Part shown: piece by piece, positions 1-6,474 of the stretch
How positions within the stretch are numbered: the stretch's first letter is position 1
Layout of the letters: every line of letters starts with the position of its first letter
Source: Acetobacteraceae bacterium
GTDB lineage: Bacteria > Pseudomonadota > Alphaproteobacteria > Acetobacterales > Acetobacteraceae
Assembly (NCBI GenBank): GCA_003164305.1
Contig: PLSZ01000490.1
Span: forward strand, 1-8,184
Direction: 5' to 3'
Length of the DNA: 8,184 bases
Position numbers and translations under genes: made by a program
The notes under the pieces: generated by a model
Seen by the model: the letters and a program-made list of their open reading frames with translations, nothing else
What the model was told of the DNA's origin: nothing
Database searches by the model: none

Positions 1-885
1 GGCGCCAACTCCACCTGCGAGCACAACGGCCACCGCGTCACCTGCGTCATCCCAATCAACGCGCCCGGCGTCACGGTGCTCTGCCGAAAGGTTTCGGTGC
101 GCGACGCTAATCCCTTCGTCTCCGCGTTGTCCGCCCGTAACGATGAGCTCGACGGCCAGATGTGGCTCGACAACGTGTTCGTGCCGAACAACCGGCTGTT
201 CTTCCTCGACGCCAACGTCGATCCGATCGCGCGCTGGCTGTTCTGGCATCAACTCTATTGCTGGCTGTCGAAGGGCGAGTTCGCGTTGGGCCTCGGCCTG
301 GCACTGACCGACGCGATGGGCCTGGTGCAACAAACGCCGACGGTCGAGATGCTGGTCGATATGATCGCCGACGTGCAAACCGTGCGCAGTTGCATCACCG
401 CCGCCGAGCTGGACCCCAGCTTCACGCCCGAGGGTTACTGCTACCCCAACCACGTCCACACCGCGGTGGGCAGTCTGGCGATGTTGAAAGCCCGTCAACG
501 CCTGACCGAAACCCTTCGAATTTTGCCAGGGTCGTCGATGATCGTGGCCCCGTCCGACACCGATCTCGCGTCGCCCGAGGTCGGACCGGGCCTGGAACAA
601 TCTTTCGGCGGCGGCGGCTACACGGCGTTGCAACGATCGGCGTTGTTGCAAATGGCGTGGGATCACGTCGGATCATCTTTGGACGGTCGCGAGTCGACCT
701 ATGAACTGCACGCCAACGGCGGCATCCCGGTCTGGCGAGCCCGCCTGCGCCGAAGTTTTACCCGCTACAACGAACTCGCCAACGCGGTGCTGAAGGAAAT
801 CCCCATTCAGATGCCAGCGGTCGATCTCAGTTCCATCCCCGCGGCGCCTGTGGCTCCGCGGCGGATCGTGGCGCCGGCACGGTAA
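1..885 (+). CDS. 4-hydroxyphenylacetate 3-monooxygenase-like oxygenase (HpaB/PvcC family), C-terminal part
   Basis: The gene is cut by the left edge. It is read from base 1 in frame 1 to the TAA at 883-885, giving 294 residues; family members run to about 480-520, so roughly the first 200 are missing. The fragment resembles the acyl-CoA-dehydrogenase-like fold of FADH2-dependent aromatic hydroxylases. It has a PINAPGV segment (residues 18-24), the FVPNNRLF beta-strand region (60-67), an HQLYCWLSKGEFALG helix (83-97), LPGSSM followed by PSDTDLASPE (175-193), and the AWDHVGSSLDGRESTYE helix (219-235). In the family, this oxygenase hydroxylates a phenol to a catechol using reduced flavin from a separate reductase (HpaC); no reductase is visible here. 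The tail after residue 276 is rich in Pro, Ala and Arg and probably unstructured. Family assignment is firm, but the exact phenolic substrate cannot be read from the sequence. Confidence 0.87.
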   Translation, partial: GANSTCEHNGHRVTCVIPINAPGVTVLCRKVSVRDANPFVSALSARNDELDGQMWLDNVFVPNNRLFFLDANVDPIARWLFWHQLYCWLSKGEFALGLGLALTDAMGLVQQTPTVEMLVDMIADVQTVRSCITAAELDPSFTPEGYCYPNHVHTAVGSLAMLKARQRLTETLRILPGSSMIVAPSDTDLASPEVGPGLEQSFGGGGYTALQRSALLQMAWDHVGSSLDGRESTYELHANGGIPVWRARLRRSFTRYNELANAVLKEIPIQMPAVDLSSIPAAPVAPRRIVAPAR

Positions 886-969
886 AGGTCCAGGGCCACC
901 GCCTGGTCGGAGGGAGGCCGCGGAACAGAACAGGCGCCCGAAGCGACCGCCGCCGACAGAAACCAGGAG

Positions 970-1093
970 TTTTCGCCACGGATGCACACTGATCGCGACG
1001 GATTTCATAATCATCTTGCTGGCGATTGCTCAATCCGGTCGTCGCCTCGGTCCAATAACATCTGTGTTGATCTGTGTGCATCTGTGGCGAAAA
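970..1093. repeat. Imperfect inverted repeat with internally periodic arms
   Basis: Two 34-base arms, 970-1003 and 1060-1093, are reverse complements at 28 of 34 positions and are separated by 56 bases. Each arm starts (reading inward) with TTTTCGC and then carries three heptamers of the form CAC(A/G)GAT at an exact 10-base spacing. In the left arm these are at 977-983, 987-993 and 997-1003 (the last two diverged). In the right arm they appear as ATCTGTG at 1060, 1070 and 1080. Similar CACAGATG-type strings occur between genes in Acidobacteria, Verrucomicrobia and related genomes, from general recollection that I could not check. It may be a miniature mobile or REP-like element, or a binding site array. 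An RNA copy could fold into a long stem-loop. No protein-coding role is supported. Confidence 0.75.
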
Positions 1094-1361
1094 TCCTTTC
1101 CTCCGCCGACATCTTAACTGGCCAGACCAATCGATAACTCAGTCCTCGATCAAAAAGAGCGCCAGAGAGGCCGAGCCTCACGAGTCGAACTTCCACGCGG
1201 AGCACGTACCGTCAGAAACCCTCATTGCCCGAACCCATCCACTGCGCAAAGGTCCAACTCGATGTCGATCGGCTCCGAATTGAAGGCGCGCCTCGCACGT
1301 CTGTGGCCGGTCCGGGGACGTCTCCCGCCCGCCCTTAACTTCTGACGCGTCCGTCCTTGTC
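1094..1361. other. Gene-free stretch upstream of the HTH gene
   Basis: I see no convincing gene, promoter or RNA here. Together with 886-969, on the other side of the inverted repeat, it makes up the 476-base gap between the oxygenase and the HTH gene. Short open frames exist on both strands, including a 27-codon ATG frame at 1262-1345, but none has a clear ribosome binding site or a recognisable protein. The frame of the downstream HTH gene stays open back to 1284 without an ATG, so this stretch could hold a decayed 5' end of that gene. Confidence 0.5.
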
Positions 1362-1784
1362 GTGCCGCACCGGATCGGCGCGCTCGACCGAGGCATTCTC
1401 GTCGCGCGCCGGCTTTTCGCCGCCGGCTTCGCGTTGAAGCAGGCGCACGAGGCGATCGACAAGCTCGCCGCATCGGGCTGCTCGGTCGGCGCCGTGGCGA
1501 AGACCGAAGAGATGCGTGCCCAGGCCGGCGACCTCGCCGGCCTGAACGTGCAACTGCGCCAGAAACGGCCCGTATCGGGAAAGAGCGTCAACATCGCTGA
1601 AATGCGCGCCCGCCGAGGACTGTCGCAACGCGAATACGCCGACCTGCTCGGCCTCGATGTCCGTACGCCGCGGAACTGGGAGCAAGGCCGCAATCGCCCC
1701 GACCCGGCCGCGGTCAGCCTGATGCGCGTCTTCGATCGCGCGCCCGACACCGGCGGTGAGGCGTTGACCGAGCCCGTGGTCTGA
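1362..1784 (+). CDS. Small XRE-type helix-turn-helix transcriptional regulator or antitoxin-like protein
   Basis: This is a 140-residue protein read from a GTG start. Residues 76-126 form a clear DNA-binding domain. MRARRGLSQREYADLLGLD (81-99) gives the first helices, and the RNWEQGRNRPDP block (104-115) matches the end of the motif in HigA-like antitoxins and XRE regulators. Residues 1-70 form an alpha-helical N-terminal region (LDRGILVARRLFAAGF, then an AHEAIDKLAASG helix) of unknown role. Residue 103 is proline where relatives usually have leucine or isoleucine (T-L-RNWEQG), which may weaken the recognition helix. No Shine-Dalgarno sequence precedes the GTG, so the start is uncertain. No toxin partner gene is visible, which makes a toxin-antitoxin role unproven. 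The stop lies 6 bases from the stop of the convergent aldo/keto reductase gene. Confidence 0.7.
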   Translation: MPHRIGALDRGILVARRLFAAGFALKQAHEAIDKLAASGCSVGAVAKTEEMRAQAGDLAGLNVQLRQKRPVSGKSVNIAEMRARRGLSQREYADLLGLDVRTPRNWEQGRNRPDPAAVSLMRVFDRAPDTGGEALTEPVV

Positions 1785-1790
1785 ACCACG
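1775..1790. terminator. Small hairpin at the convergent gene ends
   Basis: A perfect 6-base-pair stem (CGTGGT 1775-1780, ACCACG 1785-1790) has a four-base loop CTGA that contains the HTH gene's stop codon. It fills the whole gap between two convergent genes, a common place for a two-way terminator. There is no T-run on either side, so intrinsic termination is uncertain. Confidence 0.3.
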
Positions 1791-2813
1791 TCACGGCGTC
1801 GGAGCATCCGCCCGCAGCAGACCCTCATGCTTCAACTCCGCCCACAGCGCCGACGGAATGTCATGCCGGAACGCGGCGACGTTGCGCGTCACATGCTCCG
1901 GCGCCAAACCGCCCGGGATCACCGACACAACCGCCGGATGCCCGAACGGAAACTGCAACGCCGCCGCCGCCAATGGCACGCCATGCCGCCCGCACACCGC
2001 CTCGATCCGCGCCACTTTCTCCAGCATCTCCGGCGACGCGGCGGCATAAGCGTAACGAGCGCCCTGCACCGCGCCGGTCGCCAGGATGCCGGAAGCGAAC
2101 GGCGCGCCGATGACAAAGCCAATCCCCCGCTCCACGCAACGCGGAAACTCGGCGTCCAACACCTGTTGATCCAGCAGCGTATACGGCAGCGCGACCAGAA
2201 AGAAATCGACGTCGATCAGATCGAGAAACCGCGGGATCATCCCCAACTCATTGATCCCCGCGCCAAACCCGCCGATCAGTCCGGAGGCTTTCAACTCCGC
2301 CAACGCCCGCGCGCCGCCATTGTGCAACTCGGTCAGCAGCGCGCCCACCCGCTCCGGCGTCTGGTGATATTGAACGTCCAGATCGTGGATCACCAACAAA
2401 TCGATGCGCGGCAGTCCAAGCCGCTGCAGGCTGTCCTCGAACGAGCGCATGACGCCGTCGTAACTGTAATCGAACCGTACCCGGAACGGCAGGCCGCCGG
2501 ACCACATGCCTCTGTCGTAACTTTCAGCGTGATGTACCGCGTGCATGGTGCGGCCGACCTTGGTGGATAGCACGAACTCACGCCGAGGTTGACGGTACAG
2601 CGCGCGGCCGAAACGATGCTCGCTCTGCGTCAGCCCGTACCATGGCGCCGTGTCGTAATACCGGATCCCCGCGTCCCACGCCGCCTGCAACGTCGCGGCG
2701 GCCTGGGCTTCTGGAATGACCTCGAACAGATCGCCCAGTCCGGCGCCGCCAAAGCCGAGTTGCGTGACCTCGACCTGGGTTCGGCCCAGACGCCGGCGCG
2801 CGAGCGGGTCCAT
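1791..2813 (-). CDS. Aldo/keto reductase, D-threo-aldose 1-dehydrogenase / L-fucose dehydrogenase type
   Basis: This is a 340-residue NAD(P)-dependent oxidoreductase of the aldo/keto reductase superfamily. It has a TIM-barrel layout beginning RRLGRTQVEVTQLGFGGAGLGDLF. All four catalytic positions are visible: D54 and Y59 in YYDTAPWYG, K85 in LSTKVGR, and H143 in LLVIHDLD. Length and the APWYG, GLGDLF and IPG (near the C-terminus) segments best fit the subgroup that oxidises free sugars such as L-fucose or D-arabinose to lactones. The exact sugar is not certain. The frame stays open upstream to 3011, but the ATG at 2813 is preferred. It has an AGGGAG ribosome binding site 8 bases upstream, and family proteins start just before the RRLGRT segment. 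It is divergent from the binding-protein genes, so a shared control region is plausible. Confidence 0.9.
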   Translation of the reverse strand: MDPLARRRLGRTQVEVTQLGFGGAGLGDLFEVIPEAQAAATLQAAWDAGIRYYDTAPWYGLTQSEHRFGRALYRQPRREFVLSTKVGRTMHAVHHAESYDRGMWSGGLPFRVRFDYSYDGVMRSFEDSLQRLGLPRIDLLVIHDLDVQYHQTPERVGALLTELHNGGARALAELKASGLIGGFGAGINELGMIPRFLDLIDVDFFLVALPYTLLDQQVLDAEFPRCVERGIGFVIGAPFASGILATGAVQGARYAYAAASPEMLEKVARIEAVCGRHGVPLAAAALQFPFGHPAVVSVIPGGLAPEHVTRNVAAFRHDIPSALWAELKHEGLLRADAPTP

Positions 2814-2821
2814 GCGATTTG

Positions 2822-2827
2822 CTCCCT
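2822..2827 (-). promoter_or_regulatory. Ribosome binding site of the aldo/keto reductase gene
   Basis: On the minus strand, AGGGAG lies 8 bases before the ATG at 2813. It decides the start against the longer open frame that continues upstream to 3011. Confidence 0.75.
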
Positions 2828-2840
2828 GGTGTGTTCCGCC

Positions 2841-2849
2841 TTCATACCA
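2841..2849 (-). promoter_or_regulatory. Possible extended -10 promoter element for the aldo/keto reductase gene
   Basis: On the minus strand the bases read TGGTATGAA, which fits an extended -10 element (TG, one base, then TATGAA, 4 of 6 to TATAAT). Transcription would begin near 2834, leaving about 20 bases of leader that include the ribosome binding site. No good -35 hexamer is present. This is pattern matching only. Confidence 0.3.
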
Positions 2850-2901
2850 GAGCCCGGTGGGATTGACCGCGATGAAACGGCACTCGACCATCGACATGGG
2901 A

Positions 2902-2929
2902 CGCCAGCAATGCGTCCGCCAACAATGCG
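2902..2929 (+). repeat. Two 13-base direct repeats just upstream of the binding-protein genes
   Basis: CGCCAGCAATGCG (2902-2914) and CGCCAACAATGCG (2917-2929) differ at one base and repeat with a period of 15. They end 2 bases before the ribosome binding site of the first binding-protein gene, in the 131-base spacer between divergent genes. They could be an operator or a leader element; no regulator is identified. Confidence 0.45.
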
Positions 2930-2930
2930 A

Positions 2931-2936
2931 GGGAGG
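2931..2936 (+). promoter_or_regulatory. Ribosome binding site of the first binding-protein gene
   Basis: GGGAGG lies 8 bases before the ATG at 2945. It favours that start over the in-frame ATG at 2957. Confidence 0.75.
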
Positions 2937-2944
2937 ACGAGCAA

Positions 2945-4150
2945 ATGCTCGGCACGATGTTCCGCGCGACTCTGGCGCTGTGCGTGATCGCGAGCGGCGC
3001 CGCGTGGGCACAACGATACGATCCCGGTGCCTCGGACACAGAGATCAGGCTCGGCGAAACCGCGCCGTTCAGCGGTCCCGTCGCGGTCGCCGGCGCCATC
3101 GGCCAGGCCTCGCTGGCTTATTTCGCCGCCCTCAACAAAGCCGGCGGCATCAACGGCCGGCAGATCAAACTCCTGTCGCTCGACGACGGCTACAGCCCAC
3201 CGAAAACCGTCGAGGCGACGCGCCGCCTGGTCGAGGACGACAACGTCCTGATGCTCTTCGGCTCCGTCGGCACGCCCACCAACGCGGCGGTGGAAAAATA
3301 CCTCAACCTGAAGAAGGTGCCGCAACTGTTCATCAGCACGGGCGCGAGCCGGTTCCGCGATCCGAAAAACTTCCCATGGACCATGGCCTTCGCGCCCGGC
3401 TACGCGGCGGAAGGGAAGGCGATGGCACGCTACGTCCTCGAAACAGTCCCGGCGCCCAAAATCGCCGTGCTTTATCAGAACGACGATCTCGGCAAGGATT
3501 TTCGCACCGGGTTCCGCTCCGGCCTCGGCGATAAGGCGGACACCCTGATCGTCAGCGAGCAAACCTTCGAAGTCGCCGACCCGAGCGTCGATTCGCAGAT
3601 GGTGGCCGCGAAGGCGTCCGGCGCGAACGTGCTCTGGTTCGCCGGAACGCAGCGCGCCGGCGCCGAACATATCAGAGTGCGTCACAACCTCGATTGGTCG
3701 CCGTTGCATCTGGTGTGCAGCGTCGCTGCCGGCGTGGAGGCGGTGCTGAAGCCCGCCGGCCTGCAAAACGCGGAAGGCCTCATCTCGACCGCCTATGCCA
3801 AGGATCCGCTCGATCCCACCTGGGCGGATGACGCGGACGTGAAAGCCTATCTGGCATGGGCCAAAGAGAACCTCACCCAGGGCAACAATCCGCGCGATGC
3901 TTTGGTGGTCGGCGGCTATATGGTGTCCTGGCTGACGGCTTACGTGCTGGAAAAGGCGGGATCGACACTGACACGGCAGAATATCCGCGACATCGCGACC
4001 CATCTGGACCACGTCCGCGTGCCGATGCTGCTGCCTGGCATCACCGTCACGACGACTCCCACCGACTACACCGGGATCGGAAAGTTTCAGGTGCAACGAT
4101 TCGAAAGCGGCAGTTGGGTGCCGATCGGCAAGGCAATGTCAGGGGAGTGA
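2945..4150 (+). CDS. Periplasmic LivK-type ABC transporter substrate-binding protein, copy 1
   Basis: This is a 401-residue exported binding protein of the branched-chain amino acid type (periplasmic binding protein fold, Peripla_BP_6-like). A signal peptide covers residues 1-22: R7, a hydrophobic core, and an AWA cleavage motif before Q23. C13 lies in the core but is preceded by A-L, so it is not a lipobox. The mature start YDPGASDTEIRLG, then PFSGPVAVAG (41-50), GGINGRQIK (67-75), DDGYSPPKTVE (80-90), FGSVGTPTN (105-113), PQLFISTGASRF (126-137) and AVLYQNDDLGKDF (174-186), are hallmarks of this subfamily. Related proteins bind branched-chain amino acids, amides or aromatic acids; the ligand here is unknown. 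No permease or ATPase gene adjoins it. Its last bases contain the ribosome binding site of the next gene, so the two are probably translated together. Confidence 0.92.
   Translation: MLGTMFRATLALCVIASGAAWAQRYDPGASDTEIRLGETAPFSGPVAVAGAIGQASLAYFAALNKAGGINGRQIKLLSLDDGYSPPKTVEATRRLVEDDNVLMLFGSVGTPTNAAVEKYLNLKKVPQLFISTGASRFRDPKNFPWTMAFAPGYAAEGKAMARYVLETVPAPKIAVLYQNDDLGKDFRTGFRSGLGDKADTLIVSEQTFEVADPSVDSQMVAAKASGANVLWFAGTQRAGAEHIRVRHNLDWSPLHLVCSVAAGVEAVLKPAGLQNAEGLISTAYAKDPLDPTWADDADVKAYLAWAKENLTQGNNPRDALVVGGYMVSWLTAYVLEKAGSTLTRQNIRDIATHLDHVRVPMLLPGITVTTTPTDYTGIGKFQVQRFESGSWVPIGKAMSGE
3257..3306 (+). repeat. 50-base tract identical to 4468-4517 in the neighbouring paralogue (copy 1)
   Basis: Bases 3257-3306, encoding FGSVGTPTNAAVEKYLN, match 4468-4517 at every base, including all third codon positions. 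Flanking parts of the two genes differ freely at third positions. This suggests recent gene conversion or strong local constraint. Confidence 0.85.
4141..4147 (+). promoter_or_regulatory. Ribosome binding site of the second binding-protein gene
   Basis: AGGGGAG sits inside the last codons of the first gene, with 8 bases to the ATG at 4156. It fixes this start, although the same frame stays open back into the upstream gene. Confidence 0.75.
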
Positions 4151-4155
4151 AGCAT

Positions 4156-5358
4156 ATGCGAAGCGGTACACTCCGCGTGGCACTGGCGATGTGCGTGGTT
4201 TCAACCGCCCCGGCGATGGCTCAACCGTACGATCCCGGCGCCTCCGCCACCGAAATCCGGCTCGGCCAGACCGCCCCATTCAGCGGTCCTGTTTCGGTCG
4301 CCGGCGCGGTCGGATACGCCTCGCGCGCTTATTTCGATGCTGTGAATAAAGCGGGCGGCATCAACGGCCGTCAGATTAAAGTTCTGTCGCTCGACGACGC
4401 CTACAGCCCCCCGAAAACCGTCGAGGCGACCCGCCGTCTGGTCGAGGACGACGCGGTCCTCTTCCTGTTCGGCTCCGTCGGCACGCCCACCAACGCGGCG
4501 GTGGAAAAATACCTCAATTCGAAGAAAATCCCCCAACTCTTCATCACCACCGGAGCGAGCCGCTTCCGCGATCCCAAAACCTTCCCCTGGACCATGGCGT
4601 ATTTGCCCGGCTACATCGCCGAAGGCCGCGCAATGGCACGCTACGTCCTGGCCACCGTCGCCGCGCCGAAAATCGCCGTGCTTTACCAGAACGACGATCT
4701 GGGCAAGGACTTTCGCGCGGGCTTCCGCGCCGGGCTCGGCGATAAAGCCGCCAGCCTGATCGTCAGCGAGCAAACCTTCGAGGTCTCCGACCCGACCGTC
4801 GAGCAGCAAATGGTCGCCGCGAAAACCTCCGGTGCCAACGTTCTTTATTACGCCGGCACGCAAAAAGCCGGAGCGGAACAAATCAGGGCGCGACACAACC
4901 TGGGCTGGGATCCGCTGCACCTGGTGTGCAGCATCGCCAGCAGCGTCGAGGGAGTCCTCAAACCCGCCGGCCTGGACAATGCCGAAGGCCTCATCTCCAC
5001 CGCTTACGCCAAAGATCCGTTCGATCCAACCTGGACCGACGATCCGGATGTGAAAATATTTCTCGCCTGGGTCAAAGACAATCTGACCCAGGGCAATCCG
5101 CGCGATACCGGCATCGTCAGCGGCTATGTCATTTCCTGGCTCACCGCTTACGTGCTGGAAAAAGCCGGCGCGACGTTGACCCGAGAGAACGTGCTGAACA
5201 TCGCCACGCATCTGGATCATCTCCCCGCGCCGATGCTGCTGCCGGGCATCACGGTCACGACAACGTCCACCGATTACAGCGTGATCAACTCGTTTCAGAT
5301 CCAGCGCTTCGAGAGCGGCCGCTGGGTGCCGATCGGCAAGACCATCTCCGGCGAATGA
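4156..5358 (+). CDS. Periplasmic LivK-type ABC transporter substrate-binding protein, copy 2
   Basis: This is a 400-residue paralogue of the gene immediately upstream; only 5 bases separate stop and start. A signal peptide covers residues 1-22 (R2 and R7, hydrophobic core, AMA before Q23). The mature parts of the two copies align with a single one-residue gap at about 80% identity (my manual count, 75 differences in about 381 positions). They share the YSPPKTVE, FGSVGTPTN and YQNDDLGKDF blocks. Differences cluster in the C-terminal third and include WF to YY after GANVL and D to G in the HNLxW segment, so the ligand range may have shifted. The arrangement points to tandem duplication. As with copy 1, membrane components must be encoded elsewhere. 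The phosphofructokinase gene follows after 65 bases and could be read on the same transcript. Confidence 0.92.
   Translation: MRSGTLRVALAMCVVSTAPAMAQPYDPGASATEIRLGQTAPFSGPVSVAGAVGYASRAYFDAVNKAGGINGRQIKVLSLDDAYSPPKTVEATRRLVEDDAVLFLFGSVGTPTNAAVEKYLNSKKIPQLFITTGASRFRDPKTFPWTMAYLPGYIAEGRAMARYVLATVAAPKIAVLYQNDDLGKDFRAGFRAGLGDKAASLIVSEQTFEVSDPTVEQQMVAAKTSGANVLYYAGTQKAGAEQIRARHNLGWDPLHLVCSIASSVEGVLKPAGLDNAEGLISTAYAKDPFDPTWTDDPDVKIFLAWVKDNLTQGNPRDTGIVSGYVISWLTAYVLEKAGATLTRENVLNIATHLDHLPAPMLLPGITVTTTSTDYSVINSFQIQRFESGRWVPIGKTISGE
4468..4517 (+). repeat. 50-base tract identical to 3257-3306 (copy 2)
   Basis: This is the second copy of the perfectly matching tract shared by the tandem binding-protein genes, spaced 1,211 bases from the first. 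Confidence 0.85.
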
Positions 5359-5423
5359 CCGTCTTTTCCGCCGACAGGCGCGTGATTCAGTAGACGGCGC
5401 TGACACGCGGTCATAAGCTGGGT

Positions 5424-6398
5424 ATGATGAAACACATCGCGGTCCTGACCAGCGGGGGTGACGCTCCCGGCATGAACGCGGCGATCCGGGCCGTGACGCG
5501 CAGCGCGCTCGATCAGGGCATGACGGTGCACGGCGTGCGTCAGGGCTGGCAAGGCCTCGTCGATGGTCAGTTCCGCCAACTCACCGCGCGCGACGTCGGC
5601 GGCATCATTCAGGTCGGCGGCACGTTCCTCGGCAGCGCCCGCTCCGCCGAATTCCGTGAGGAGAGCGGCCGCTCCAAGGCGTTACGCCACCTCGCGCAAC
5701 GCGGCATCGATGGCGTGGTGGTGATTGGCGGCAACGGCTCGCAGTCCGGTTCGTACATGCTCAGCCAGTTGGGCGTGCACGTCGTCGGCATCGCCTCCAC
5801 CATCGACAACGATCTTGTCGGCAGCGACGTCAGCATCGGCTGCGACACCGCGATCAACGTGACGCTGGAGGCGATCGACCATCTGCGCACGACCGGGTCC
5901 TCGCACAATCGCGCGTTCCTGGTCGAAACCATGGGGCGCGACTGCGGCTATCTGGCGATGATGGCCGGTCTGGCGGGCGGCGCGGAAGTCATTTCGACAC
6001 CGGAGTTCGAAGTCTCCGCCAGCGAAATCGCGCAACGCCTGCACGCCGCGTATGAGCGCGGCAAAACTCACGCGATCGTCGTGATCGCCGAGGGCGTCAA
6101 GGAAAATGCCTCGCGGATTCTGGCGTATTTCGACGCCGACAAGCAACGGACCGGCTTTGAATTGCGCGCCACCACCCTGGGCCACGTCGTGCGCGGCGCG
6201 CCGCCCAGTGCGTTCGACCGACTGTTGGCGACGAGATTGGGGGTGGGCGCGGTGAAGGCGCTCAGCGAAGACGCGACTGGCGTCCTGGTTGGCTGGCAAA
6301 AGAACGAAGTCACCCGCACGCCGCTGGCCGACGTCGTCGGCCGCACCAAGCCAATGGACAACGAATTGTTGGAACTGGCGCGCATTCTGGCGAAGTGA
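5424..6398 (+). CDS. pfkA: 6-phosphofructokinase, ATP-dependent type
   Basis: This 324-residue enzyme (E. coli PfkA has 320) phosphorylates fructose 6-phosphate to fructose 1,6-bisphosphate in the cytoplasm, the committed step of glycolysis. Motifs appear in order: LTSGGDAPGMNA (8-19) for the nucleotide; GGNGS (102-106); TIDND (126-130) with catalytic D128; SSHNR (159-163), whose R163 contacts sugar phosphate; MGRDCG (170-175); and LGHVVRG near the C-terminus. Gly at 105 is the residue typical of ATP-using enzymes, as opposed to Asp in pyrophosphate-using ones. The family's usual GGDGS motif has Asn104 instead of Asp, which in E. coli helps hold Mg2+. Two adjacent ATGs (5424 and 5427) are possible starts, and both have a poor ribosome binding site. 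The gene converges on arsJ. Confidence 0.92.
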   Translation: MMKHIAVLTSGGDAPGMNAAIRAVTRSALDQGMTVHGVRQGWQGLVDGQFRQLTARDVGGIIQVGGTFLGSARSAEFREESGRSKALRHLAQRGIDGVVVIGGNGSQSGSYMLSQLGVHVVGIASTIDNDLVGSDVSIGCDTAINVTLEAIDHLRTTGSSHNRAFLVETMGRDCGYLAMMAGLAGGAEVISTPEFEVSASEIAQRLHAAYERGKTHAIVVIAEGVKENASRILAYFDADKQRTGFELRATTLGHVVRGAPPSAFDRLLATRLGVGAVKALSEDATGVLVGWQKNEVTRTPLADVVGRTKPMDNELLELARILAK

Positions 6399-6441
6399 TC
6401 GCACCCGTCGCGTTCGATCGAGGACCACCGTTCATCACGCC

Positions 6442-6474
6442 CCCCGGCCAGCCCAGGCACGTGTCAGGCCGGGG
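6442..6474. terminator. GC-rich hairpin between pfkA and arsJ
   Basis: An 8-base-pair stem (CCCCGGCC 6442-6449, GGCCGGGG 6467-6474) encloses a 17-base loop. Its right arm lies in the last codons of arsJ. The position between convergent genes suits a two-way terminator, but no T-run follows on either strand and the loop is large. Confidence 0.35.

Noticed and set aside
970..1093. Inverted repeat as an insertion sequence
   Set aside because: The 56-base centre has no room for a transposase, and none is found nearby.
1262..1345. 27-codon ATG frame upstream of the HTH gene
   Set aside because: It has no clear ribosome binding site and no recognisable sequence; kept only as a possible remnant in the HTH finding.
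1178..1828. 216-codon open frame on the minus strand
   Set aside because: It runs antisense across the HTH gene, is Arg/Ser-rich, and shows no recognisable domain, as expected of a shadow frame in GC-rich DNA.
2630..4096. 488-codon open frame on the minus strand across the first binding-protein gene
   Set aside because: The opposite strand encodes a clear binding protein with signal peptide and family motifs. This frame is its shadow and, at its other end, runs over the reductase gene's start.
3856..4155. N-terminal extension of the second binding protein by 100 codons
   Set aside because: It overlaps the first gene in another frame. The ATG at 4156 has a strong ribosome binding site and starts a proper signal peptide.
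5359..5397. Stem CCGTCT / AGACGG between the second binding-protein gene and pfkA as a terminator
   Set aside because: It has only 6 base pairs with a 27-base loop and no T-run, so it is no better than chance.
4201..5406. 401-codon open frame on the minus strand across the second binding-protein gene
   Set aside because: The Gly/Asp/Arg-rich sequence mirrors the codons of the real gene, and a similar shadow occurs opposite its paralogue.
5400..5428. CTGACA, 17 bases, TATGAT, resembling a sigma-70 promoter before pfkA
   Set aside because: The -10 hexamer overlaps the ATG at 5424, so the transcript would start downstream of the only usable start codons. A 10-of-12 match with near-ideal spacing is expected about once by chance in a window of this size.
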